In this document: in pieces, positions 11,858-21,854 of the stretch
Position numbering within the stretch: the first letter of the stretch is position 1
Layout of the letters: the number at the start of each line of letters is the position of its first letter
Made by a program: the position numbers and the translations under genes
Assembly (NCBI RefSeq): GCF_945859685.1
Contig: NC_079149.1
Location: 84,063,073-84,127,072 of the forward strand
Origin: Eupeodes corollae
Lineage: Eukaryota; Arthropoda; Insecta; Diptera; Syrphidae
DNA: 64,000 nt
Direction: 5' to 3'
Notes under the pieces: model-generated
Told to the model about the DNA's origin: nothing
Seen by the model: only the letters and a program-made list of their open reading frames with translations
The model's database searches: none

Positions 11858-12627
11858 TAATCCCTTCTTCGTTGGGTTAGAAATTACCTTTCGGACCTGA
11901 TATCCACAAAATAAACGCTGGTGTGCCCCAGGACTCCGTTTTGTCTCCGACACTATCTATCTTTTATCTGAAACTCCTGACCCACTTAATCGTTTCGCTG
12001 ATGACAGTACCCTCAGCTTCGCATATTCGTTTTTAGATTTTCATCCTTCTTCTTCGGATGTGGACTACCAACGGCAGCGTATGACAAGCTCATTAAATTC
12101 TGATCTTGACAGCATTGTGCAATGGGGAATCAAAAACCGTGTAGAATTTATTGCTTCGAAAACTCAACGATGTCTAATGTCACAAAATCGTAACCTTCCC
12201 CCAATGCCACTATACATGACAGCTTTCAGTCCTGGGTATGTGCATTACAAACCACTTGTTGTGGAGTGATCACTTATTTGACATCGCCAAAAATGCTGAA
12301 AGTTTACTCCGTCTGATCTGGCTATAATCTATAAAGCCTATATTCGTCTGAAACTCGAGTACAATTCCCATTGAGCCTCCTATACAGAATTCAAGAGCTC
12401 TTAAAATGATATGTGTTGTTTTATTTTATCGTTACTTTCATAAACAATGCTCTAATGAAATTACCAGTTGTATACCTCCCCTCAAACAAGAGATTCTTTC
12501 TTTAGTCGCACCACACAAATGTGGAATGCTTTACCAGACTCAATGTTTTCCACTCATTACAGTGTGCAGACATTCAAAACCAATGTGATTAATCATGATA
12601 AAGGTATTCATATCCCCTTGAGTGCGC
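11858..12627 (+). mobile_element. CR1/Jockey-type LINE, degraded copy 2
   Basis: Nucleotide similarity to 5047-6130 runs through the RT (LRWVRNYL, CFADDSTL-equivalent region near 11990), the thumb and the 3' UTR (TATCCCCTTGAGTGCGC at 12611-12627). Several internal deletions of tens to more than 100 bp are visible relative to copy 1. Its 3' tail is interrupted at 12628-12632 by the long inverted-repeat structure, and the A-rich remainder of the tail resumes at about 17771. Confidence 0.85.
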
Positions 12628-13030
12628 TATTACCCGTGTTTTGTTGAAATATCTATCCATAGTAAAGTAGGATTTTACACGAATAACAAAAACAATATCC
12701 ATAGTGAGAATAACACCGATAAAAGTTAGAGTAGAATCTCACTATGGATAGGTTTTTGACATTTCTACGAGCCTCGAATGGATCTTATGTGATTTCGTTC
12801 TCAAATGTTGGTACGATTGATATTGCATTTGTATCTCGATGGCTGTGTTCGTTAAGTAGTTCTGCATTTGGAATCATGTGTGCTTTCCATTGCGGAAAAA
12901 ACGAATCTATTACTGTTGATATTATTTAGTTTTGTTAGTGAAAATGGAGTAACTGCGTTTATTTTGCAAGAAAAAACAATAGAAAAGATATTTATGTTTT
13001 GCTGTTTCCAAAAAAGGTTTATCTCAGTTT
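12628..13030 (+). repeat. left arm of the long inverted repeat
   Basis: Repeated in reverse orientation at 17383-17776. Near its outer end the arm carries four copies of a TATCCATAGT-type motif in both orientations (near 12651, 12701, 12742), a pattern that could be transposase-binding sites. A short frame beginning MDRFLTFLRASNGSY is shared by both arms but is terminated differently in each, so I do not call it a gene. Confidence 0.85.
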
Positions 13031-13412
13031 AGAATAGATAAATCTCAACTCGATTCAGGTATATAAAGAATTGACAGATCTTCTTTCAGTTGTACCAATT
13101 TTTAAATACAAAAATCTGGCCACTGCGGATCGTTTTGTTGGGAATTTATCACTTTACTATATATGAAATGCGAACAAAACGCACGTATTATATACGTTTG
13201 GTTCGCATTTCATATATAGTAAAATGAGAAATTCTTGTATTTAAAAATTGGCACAGCTGAAAGAAAATCTGTCAAAATAATAATAAAAAACTTCAAAAAG
13301 GGGGTTTGTTCGTAGACTACTACATTAACATGTGGTGTTGAAGCGAGCTTGAAGCTCGCATAAATTCTGTATATACCTGAATCGAATTGATATTTATCTA
13401 TTCTAAACTGAG
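13023..13412. repeat. 390-bp imperfect palindrome (MITE-like)
   Basis: The outer ends read CTCAGTTTAGAATAG and its exact complement. Further in, GATTCAGGTATATA pairs with TATACCTGAATC, and CAATTTTTAAATACAA pairs with TTGTATTTAAAAATTG. The centre (about 13155-13222) is a near-perfect hairpin around ATATATGAAATGCGAAC. Small unmatched inserts lie in each arm. It directly abuts the inner end of the left long arm. Confidence 0.8.
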
Positions 13413-13423
13413 AGTGGGAGGAG

Positions 13424-13939
13424 TTGGCGAATAGTCTAGGAGAAAACATCCGCTGTTTACCTGATATTAGTGTAACGGACTTGCGAAAAGTATTTACAGC
13501 GATATTAGAAAAAGTCAGCAACACCACATATGCAAAATATCTACAAGAAGCACAAACCTCACAATATAGAATGATCTACAGTCAACTCAGTACAGACCTA
13601 CGAGAAAACAAATACTTCCTTAACCATTACCCCCTGCATATGATAAGCATTATATTCAAAGTACGAGGAGAATTATTAAACTTAAATTTCATTCCTCATC
13701 GGCCTAATCTGCCGATTTTATGTGGCCTATGTAATCTGAAGGAAAGGGAAGATACATTTCACTTTATTGCCAGGTGTGCCATCTTAAAAGAGTTTCAAGT
13801 GAGATATTTTGGGGTGGCCTCGATGGATTGGAACAACACCATGAGAGTTTTGAATGGAAAAGTAAGCTGGGAGATTTTATATAAATACACGTCAAGCGCA
13901 CTGTGCTATAGAAAGCGTATTATCGAAGGAGACTTCTAA
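13424..13939 (+). pseudogene. LINE C-terminal fragment with CX2C..HX4C motif
   Basis: An open frame of about 170 codons with no proper ATG start. It includes NFIPHRPNLPILCGLCNLKE and then EDTFHFIARC: a CX2C..HX4C zinc-binding pattern found after the RT domain in several LINE families. The end is basic (YRKRIIEGDF) and is followed by a run of A. I read it as the 3' remnant of a LINE inside the 5.1-kb element. The clade is not resolved. Confidence 0.6.
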
Positions 13940-15216
13940 AATAAAAAAAAAAAAACTACAATCACAGATAATAAATATACAGATGTCTTACCCTTATGGC
14001 GAGAAATGATATATGAAACTGAAATCAACCAAAAAAAGAGCTTTTTCAAAATGTTCAACACATTCACTAAATGAATACACGAAAGCTATGTTGCTCGTCT
14101 TCTTTCCTATGAATGAAAACTAAGGCAAAGAAAAATCTGAAATCATATTTGTATGTTCTTTTCCTCTCATAATCCTAATGCACAGTAACACATAATACAC
14201 CAAGTTCATTCTTCACAAATGAAAACAAAACTGTTTTATTTTGATTTTTTGTGGTGTGGTGTGGCTGGAGGTGATGCGTTGAAAATAGGTGCAGGAGAGT
14301 TGATCGCTTGTCGACGACGAGAAAAAAAAATATTTACAGTTGGCTTTGGAAATAGAAACAAAGCTAAGACAAGGTTGTCTTTATAGCTCGAGTTCTTATA
14401 ATCGGATATGTAAATGCTAGTTGCGTGCATTCTTGTGGATTTTTTTTATAAATTCATATTTTTCTTCAATTTTGTAAAATCTCCACAAATAAATTTTTCT
14501 GTTTTATATGTTTTTAAACGTAATGAAGTGTTGTTGACTGGTGTCAATTGGATGATGAGGTACCTACATATGTCCAATGTACATGTATGTACCTCATTGT
14601 ACATAATGTGTCAACAATTAAAATAATATTTTTTTTCTAGTTTAAAAAGAACTGATCTTATTTTTTTTATTCAAAAAGATAACTTCCTCAAAAATGGACA
14701 AGTAGATTTTGTGCAGCAAAAAATAAAATATGTACTGTTTTCTGTTCAAATAAGGGTCTTCCTGTAATTTGTATTGTCTGATTTGTATGTTTCCTTGACA
14801 TAACTGTATAAAAAAAACGTGTTCCTTTTTGATTATTGTAATGGGTCCGATTTGTCGAATTGAAAATGTTGACATTTCTCGACGTTTTAAGGTCCATAAA
14901 GTGGAAATAAAAGCATTTTGGGAAAATGTCTGTGCGTGTGTACCTACGTTCGTACGTTCGCGACTTTTTTTTTTGCTGTCCATAGCTCAAGAACCAGAAG
15001 AGATATCGACTGCAAATTTTGTTATACTGATAATAATGTAGAAAGATACTGAAATGAATCTCAAGAAAATTGCGTGGGTGGTTTTTTTTACAATAGCAGT
15101 TAAAACAAAAGGCGAACATTTTGGTTAACCCTAAATATCTCTTGAAAAGATATTTGAATCGATATTCAATTTTTAACAATTTTGGGTAATGTTTTTTTAG
15201 ATAACTATTATTTATA

Positions 15217-16507
15217 GGGTGATTTTTTTGAGGTTAGGATTTTCATGCATTAGTATTTGACAGATCACGCGGGATTTCAGACATGGTGTCAAAGAGAAAG
15301 ATGCTCAGTATGCTTTGACATTTCATCATGAATAGACTTACTAACGAGCAACGCTTGCAAATCATTGAATTTTATTACCGAAATCAGTGTTCGGTTCGAA
15401 ATGTATTTCGCGCTTTACGTCCGATTTATGGTCTACATAATCGACCAAGTGAGCAAACAATTAATGCGATTGTGACCAAGTTTCGCACTCAGTTTACTTT
15501 ATTGGACATTAAACCAACCACACGAATGCGTACAGTGCGTACAGAAGAGAATATTGCGTCTGTTTCTGAGAGTGTTGCTGAAGACCGTGAAATGTCGATT
15601 CGTCGCCGTTCGCAGCAATTGGGTTTGTGTTATTCGACCACATGGAAGATTTTACGCAAAGATCTTGGTGTAAAACCGTATAAAATACAGCTCGTGCAAG
15701 AACTGAAGCCGAACGATCTGCCACAACGGCGAATTTTCAGTGAATGGGCCCTAGAAAAGTTGGCAGAAAATCCGCTTTTTTATCGACAAATTTTGTTCAG
15801 CGATGAGGCTCATTTCTGGTTGAATGGCTACGTAAATAAGCAAAATTGCCGCATTTGGAGTGAAGAGCAACCAGAAGCCGTTCAAGAACTGCCCATGCAT
15901 CCCGAAAAATTCACTGTTTGGTGTGGTTTGTACGCTGATGGAATCATTGGACCGTATTTTTTCAAAGATGCTGTTGGACGCAATGTTACGGTGAATGGCG
16001 ATCGCTATCGTACAAACTTTTTGTTGCCAAAAATGGAAGAACTGAACTTGGTTGACATGTGGTTTCAACAAGATGGCGCTACATGCCACCCAGCTCGCGA
16101 TTCTATGGCCATTTTGAGGGCAAACTTCGGAGAAAAATTCATCTCAAGGAATGGACCGGTAAGTTGGCCACCAAGATCATGCGATTTGACGCCTTTAGAC
16201 TATTTTTTGTGGGGCAACGTCAAGTCTAAAGTCTACACAAATAAGCCAGCAACTATTCCAGCTTTGGAAGACAACATTTCCGAAGAAATTCGGGCTATTC
16301 CGGCCGAAATTCTCGAAAAAGTTACCCAAAATTGGACTTTCCGAATGGACCACCTAAGACGCAGCCGCGGCCAACATTTAAATGAAATTATCTTTAAAAA
16401 GTAAATGTCATGGACCAATCTAACGTTTCAAATAAAGAATCGATGAGATTTTGCAAATTTTATGCGTTTTTTTTTTTTAAGTTCTCAAGCTCTTAAAAAA
16501 TCACCGT
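15217..16507 (+). mobile_element. DD41D Tc1/mariner-type transposon
   Basis: Left end GGGTGATTTTTTTGAG (from 15217) and right end, read in reverse from 16507, CGGTGATTTTTTAAGAG form inverted repeats of about 28 bp with some mismatches. TA-rich flanks are consistent with a TA target. The single gene (15328-16404) is intact. Confidence 0.8.
15328..16404 (+). CDS. DD41D-type Tc1/mariner transposase, intact
   Basis: An uninterrupted 358-residue transposase starting ATG (MNRLTNEQRL) and ending TAA. The N-terminal third is helix-turn-helix (about 1-120, with RRRSQQLGLCYSTTWKILRK near 92-111) for binding the element ends. The RNase H-like catalytic core follows: Asp159 in FSDEAHF, Asp249 in WFQQDGATCH and Asp291 in LTPLDYFLWG. 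Forty-one residues separate the last two, giving DD41D spacing rather than the DD34D or DD34E of classical mariner and Tc1. The C-terminal region ends LRRSRGQHLNEIIFKK. No stop or frameshift is present, so it may encode active enzyme. In vivo activity is not known. Confidence 0.92.
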   Translation: MNRLTNEQRLQIIEFYYRNQCSVRNVFRALRPIYGLHNRPSEQTINAIVTKFRTQFTLLDIKPTTRMRTVRTEENIASVSESVAEDREMSIRRRSQQLGLCYSTTWKILRKDLGVKPYKIQLVQELKPNDLPQRRIFSEWALEKLAENPLFYRQILFSDEAHFWLNGYVNKQNCRIWSEEQPEAVQELPMHPEKFTVWCGLYADGIIGPYFFKDAVGRNVTVNGDRYRTNFLLPKMEELNLVDMWFQQDGATCHPARDSMAILRANFGEKFISRNGPVSWPPRSCDLTPLDYFLWGNVKSKVYTNKPATIPALEDNISEEIRAIPAEILEKVTQNWTFRMDHLRRSRGQHLNEIIFKK

Positions 16508-17382
16508 TTATAAAAAAAATGTCAATTAGATTTTTCTCAAAATTTTACCAGATGTTAAAAACTTTATTTTTCGTTGCACAAAATTGGTTTGAAGATAAAA
16601 TAATTTTATATTCGTAAAATTTTCGAGGTGACAAATTTTTGTTTAGTTTTTTTTTTTTGATTTATAAAAAAACCTTTAATTGGATTTTTTTCAAAAAATA
16701 TATTTTTATCTGTATAACAAAATTAATTTGAAGTCTATATATCTCTTCTGATTTTGAGCTATGGACGACGAGAAAAACGTCGCGAACGTACGATCGTACT
16801 AACGTAAAACACAGAAACCAAATCATCTGCACATTCACTTGCCCCTTCTTGCACACACAATATTTTCATATAGCAATACACAAGCAACTTCTTCTATTCT
16901 CCTTACCGGACACCTAACAATCGACATTCACAAAAAAATAAACAAAAAAAGATCCAACATTATCACCCCTTTATTCTTTTACGCACCAAAACGCGCATAA
17001 AAAAAGATATACACTATTGTTTGCAACGGACCCAACTTTGTTTTTGTATTCGTTGGCAAACAAAATGACAAATGAGAAGAGAAAAGTTTCTAAAACGAAA
17101 AAAAATTTGCAAGGCAAAAAGAGCTTTATTTTTAAAAGCTCTTGTCTGTTAAGGCTTGTCTGTTAAGAGAAAAAAATGTTTCATTTTTTGGTGCTGGGAT
17201 GAGACATCTGTATAAATTTATTATCTGTGCTACAATGTTCAATATTTATATGACATATAAAACTTTAAAAAAATGTCAATCTGGTAGACGGCCAAGCCAT
17301 ATTAAACTTAAGGTTAAAATTGTAAATTGTAAATCAAAGCTTTTTTTGTTTAAATAAAGTTTTTAAAACTAAAACTAACTAA

Positions 17383-17776
17383 AAACTGAGATAAACCTTT
17401 TTTGGAAACATAAATATCTTTTCTATTGTTTTTTCGTGCAAAATAAGCCCAGTTAGTCCATTTTCACTAACAAAACTAAATAATATCGACAGTAATAAAT
17501 TCGTTTTTGGAAAATGGAAAACACACATGATTCCAAATGCAGAACTTCGCAACGAACACAGCCATCGAGATACAAATGCAATATCAATCGTACCAACATT
17601 TGAGAACGAAATCGCATAAGATCCATTCGAGGCTCGTAGAAATGTTAAAAACCTATCCATAGTGAGATTCTACTCTAACTTTTATCGGTGTTATTCTCAC
17701 TATGGATATTGTTTTTGTTATTCGTGTAAAATCCTACTTTACTATGGATAGATTTCCCAACAAAACACGGGTAATA
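17383..17776 (-). repeat. right arm of the long inverted repeat
   Basis: Reverse complement of 12628-13030, with about 394 matching positions in length and scattered differences. The outer end CACGGGTA is followed by ATATAAAAAAAA, the resumed 3' tail of the interrupted LINE. Confidence 0.85.
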
Positions 17777-17779
17777 TAA

Positions 17780-20685
17780 AAAAAAAAAACAGTATGAAAT
17801 AACATAATCAAAGTTCTACTTTTAATCATTATCTCTCAATCAAAATCTAAAAATAGTTGCATTAAGCACAATCTACATATCTGTTTCGTTTTTAAGTTCC
17901 ATCTCTTCACAAATACCTTTTTATGTGAATGAAGACGAAGCATGTTTATATTATTTTTTTCCATCACTGTTATTTCCTCCAATTATGTCTTATTAATTTG
18001 AAAATTAAAGGTAAATTGCTTTGATTGAAATATTAAAAGGTATCAAATCAAAGCCTAACGAACTCGTATTAAAACAACGATTTATTACAATTTTCTAAAA
18101 TCTTACTTTTAATCAATTTCTACAATACTTAAGGTTTGTGTTTCTTAGTTTTTTTTTTGTTTTGTTTTTGTTTTCCATCAAATTTTCTACGCATAAAAAT
18201 ATATACTCATAAATACGTGTATTTTTTGAATACATATAGAAAAATGCGTAATTTAGTTATATAGTTTTCTTTTATTCTCATTTTTTTGTTGTTGTTTTGT
18301 TTACTGTAGTCTACGATATTATATAATTATTTGTTTATTTTTGTTATATATAATATAATATATTTTTAGTGGTATTGTTTAATGCATTTTCTTTCATTTT
18401 TTGTTTTTATATTGTAATAATATTATAACCATTGCATTTGCTTTTGTTTTCGTTAAATTTTTATGTTTTGTGGTTTGTTTTAATGATTTCTTCATTGCTT
18501 CTAAGACTACTTATATTTTAAATAGTTTTATTTTGTATTTATTACATCAACACTATGTATATAACTGCCATATAATTGTTCATTCATTTCGTTCTAGTTT
18601 TATTGTTTATCATATCGTATATAAGTTTATATACTATGTATACATTATTCACTATTTATATAACACAATATCTGTGCAAAACATTTTTCGCTTTATGTTT
18701 TTTTTTTTTTCTTTTATACATAATTTGTATAATATATTGTTATCATGTATAAATATTTGCTTTTTCGAGTTTCATTTTATTTTAATATTTTATAACGTAT
18801 ATGCAAAAATAAATCCATTTTTTTTCTTTCCAGATTTTAGGAATCAATGTTGAGATTGGTTTCGGACATTCTCGTTTCTTCGCTCATTTTAGTTTTCATA
18901 ACATTTTTTACACTAGCATATTAATGAAAAACAAAGTAAAAAATGATGTTAATGGTTTTGTAATTACTATTTTGTTATTTAAATGTATTGTTTTGTTTGT
19001 TTGTTTTTTTAGTTGTCTAATCATGAATAAAAATTATTCACAAAAATAAAGAAAAAAGTAATCAATTAAGTTTGAGCTAGTGAATATTAAAATTACATAA
19101 AATTAGAGCAGCAAATATTTAAAAAAAAACATTATATTTATAAGATGTATGTAGACTTAAACTTAGATAAAAATTGCAAATACACACAAGAACTATCATT
19201 AATTGTTTTTTTTTTTACTATAGACATTAATAATAATTCACTTACAAACTAAATTATTATATTTTTTTTATTTTAATAATTTTGAATTTATTTAGTGCTT
19301 TACTTTATTTAGAACGCGCTCAATTTTTAATTGTTCCCTGCATCGTATATCAATTTTCAAAATTTTATTTTTTGTTTACAACGTAAAACGATAGTGTTAA
19401 TAATACAAAAACAGGCAAATTAAAACATGCAAACTAATAAATATACACCATAGTTTAAAGTTAAAGTAGATCAGATAATTAATTAGTATTTTTTTGCAGA
19501 TGTCTATCACAATTATGTTATTGTTTGGTGAATTTAAAATTTCTTGTGATTTTAACAAAATAAAATTTAGTATGGGGGCGATTCGAATGCATGACAAAGG
19601 ATGTAGTAATTGTGATTTGTAAAACCACTCAACTTTTGTTTCTTTTTTTAATCAAGAGTTAATAAGATGTGTTCTTAGAATTATAACTAAACAAAGCCTC
19701 GGCATTTCCTAACACCTTTCGTATCAATTTTAAGATTCAAAGCATGAAGATTAGATTCCATTGTTTTAAAGTAATCTTTCTTCACTCTCGTTCAACAAGG
19801 TCCGCTGGTTCTGTTAAGAGCTAATGAGAACAACTTTACACTTCAGCTTTTTAGGCACTCGACATCACCTTTAAACTCTGAGCACAATATGATATGATTC
19901 ATATTAAATTCAAAATTAAATGGAACTCGCTGAATGGTGATTAAAGAAAATTTAAAGTAGCTCAATATAATGTGTCTGAGAAACAATTCAAATTACCATT
20001 TATACAAAACGAAAAAAAAGGAAAAAACTCAATTTTATTTTTGCAATTTGCCTCTGACTTCTTATACAGAAATTAATAGAATGTATAAACCAATTTTATT
20101 AAAGTGATACAACAATGATTCTTCTAAATCAATTCACTGATTGTCACAGATACGTATAGCTAAAAATATGCCTGATTTGTCTAGCGTACATTTTGTTTAA
20201 ATCCTTACTGTAACCATTGTGACAAAAAAGTACAAATAACTTATAAGTGCTTCCGCTTTATTTTTAATTAGATCATAATTAAATGGTCTAAAATTTTTGT
20301 ACGGCCCAAATAATAAGTTGTTTGTCAGTGCAGGCCTTTTGGGCGAGTTTTTTTTGGAAAGCGGGCGCGTCTGATGTACTCTTACTACACTGTGTCAGGA
20401 AAAATGCCTCAAAAAAAATAGTAAGCCACTGACATTCCTTAAAGAATTGTAGCTTGAATTCTTCACAAAAATGTGTGCCCGCTGCTGATGGGATACTGTC
20501 AATACAATCGTACGCTTGTTCATTACAGTTACAGCTTATTCAGTGGATTTTATTAAGGAGCTTTTGTGTTTTGAAACTGTTGAGAATATAACCTTTTCAG
20601 AGCTTTAAAAATGAATCGCCTATGCAAACTAATGCAATTAGAGTTAGAGGAAAACGTCATATCTTCCCTGTACTGAACATTTGTG
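17780..20685. other. AT-rich stretch without genes
   Basis: Very AT-rich, with long T and A runs and only chance frames such as 18401-18853, whose translation is Phe/Ile/Tyr-dominated. No repeats of known families were recognised. Confidence 0.5.
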
Positions 20686-20710
20686 TTGAACAGGGTATAC
20701 AAATAAATTG

Positions 20711-21000
20711 GGTGGCGCAACAGTCCGTTGGGACTAGGGCCTAGTGACTTATAGCTCTTTACCATTCCTGTGTGCGAGTAATATTGTCAGGAATGGAGGG
20801 GACCTACAGTTTGTATGCCGAATCTGAACGGCTAATTTGAGAAAGCACTTTTTGATGACAAGAGTTACATTTGGAGAATTTGTCAATTAATCGCAAGAGG
20901 CAGAACCCGTGAAAAGACTTAAGATGGCATAGGTAGGGATCGAACCCAAGACCTCTGGCATGACAGTCCAACGCACTAACCATCATGCCACGGGTACTAC
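20711..21000 (-). repeat. tRNA-derived SINE, copy 1
   Basis: On the minus strand the element begins with a tRNA-like head: an A-box-like TGGCATGATGG and, about 45 bases on, a B-box GGGTTCGATCCC, the internal RNA polymerase III promoter. A non-tRNA body follows, and the 3' end is CGGACTGTTGCGCCACC. An 11-bp direct repeat TTGAACAGGGT (20686-20696) recurs with one mismatch at 21002-21012, so this is a target-site duplication. The 3' tail resembles that of the LINE at 42.7 kb. Confidence 0.88.
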
Positions 21001-21562
21001 CTTGAACAGAGTTTAGGCTCCCGAAATTGAATGACATGAAATCGAGTTCTAAATTGAAAATCGAGTGAAATTGTTTTGATGGTTCTATCTTCGATTGATT
21101 TTATAACTTCGAATACTTTTCGAAATCAAAGGCATACGTCATAGGTCAATAAACAATTTTGCTGATTGTCATAATTTGTTTATTTTTTTATAATTGCATT
21201 TTTTCTTTGTAATGTTTGTGTTGATGTGCAACACAGAAAGCTACAGATAAACGTTTTTTTGGGGAAGTCCGTTTCAGATATCGGTTGAAAAAGACAGATG
21301 TTGCTATAAGCCGAGGCACGAAAGTCGACGAAAGTTTTTAAGGAAGATTGTTTTACTTGAAATGTTTTAGGGAAGATAGTAATTTGTTGTTTTAAAAATC
21401 GTTTTAAATACTTTGTCCATTTCTTGAAATATGAAATAGAAGCTGCAAATTTCCACAAAACTAGTCTATTTCAAAAATTAGTTTCTATGATTAAAATTAG
21501 TTTTATGAAAAAATCTACAAAAAAAAAAACTTCCAAAAAGAAATCGATTAAAAAAAAAATTA

Positions 21563-21854
21563 GGTGGCGCAACAGTCCGTGGAGAACCATGTCCTAGTGA
21601 ATTTACACTCACAACCATTCCTGTGTGCTAGTAATTGCCAGGATTGAGGGGACCTACAGTTAATATGCTGAATCCGAACAGCTAATTTGAGAAAGCACTT
21701 TTTCATGACAAGAATTACTCTTGGAGATTTTGTCAATTCCTCGCAAGAGGGAGTGCGCGTGAATACAAACTTTTTAGGTGTCACAGACATGGATCGAATC
21801 CAAGAACTCTCGCATGTCAGTCCAACGCACTAACCATCATGTCACGGGTACTAC
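21563..21854 (-). repeat. tRNA-derived SINE, copy 2
   Basis: Same family and orientation as the copy at 20.7-21.0 kb, ending ACGGACTGTTGCGCCACCTA followed by an A/T-rich tail. The B-box region is changed to GGATTCGATCC, so its promoter is probably weaker. Only about 560 bp separate it from copy 1. Confidence 0.85.

Larger units (their letters stand above)
14930..16815. repeat. ~150-bp inverted repeat pair around the DD41D element
   Basis: Left arm 14930-15040 contains ACGTTCGTACGTTCGCGAC then GTCCATAGCTCAAGAACCAG and AAATTTTGTTATAC. The right arm (about 16695-16815) carries the reverse complement of the same order with some mismatches. The outer part is conserved; the inner sequences diverge. 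This suggests a foldback or MITE-type element into which the mariner-like element inserted. Confidence 0.65.
12631..17772. mobile_element. 5.1-kb element with ~400-bp terminal inverted repeats
   Basis: The two ends are reverse complements of each other over about 400 bp (12628-13030 and 17383-17776). They start TACCCGTGTTTTGTTG and end with its complement. The outer flanks match the 3' tail of the LINE at 11.86-12.63 kb: copy 1 of that LINE reads GTGCGCCTATAATATAAAA without interruption, giving an empty-site comparison and implying a TA target. No transposase clearly belonging to this element is visible between the arms; the DD41D gene inside has its own inverted repeats. The superfamily is not determined. 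Confidence 0.75.

Noticed and set aside
12744..12929. Short frame MDRFLTFLRASNGSY shared by both long inverted arms
   Set aside because: Its two copies end differently after frame changes; explained by the duplicated arm sequence, not by protein conservation.
14688..15179. 163-codon minus frame
   Set aside because: Runs through the inverted-repeat arm; Lys/Phe/Asn-rich with no recognisable domain.
18401..18853. 150-codon Phe/Ile/Tyr-rich frame resembling a membrane protein
   Set aside because: Composition is what T-rich DNA gives by chance; no start context or homology.
20936..20990. tRNA-like sequence with A and B boxes
   Set aside because: It is the head of a SINE with no complete cloverleaf and is repeated at 21.8 and 43.1 kb, so not a tRNA gene.
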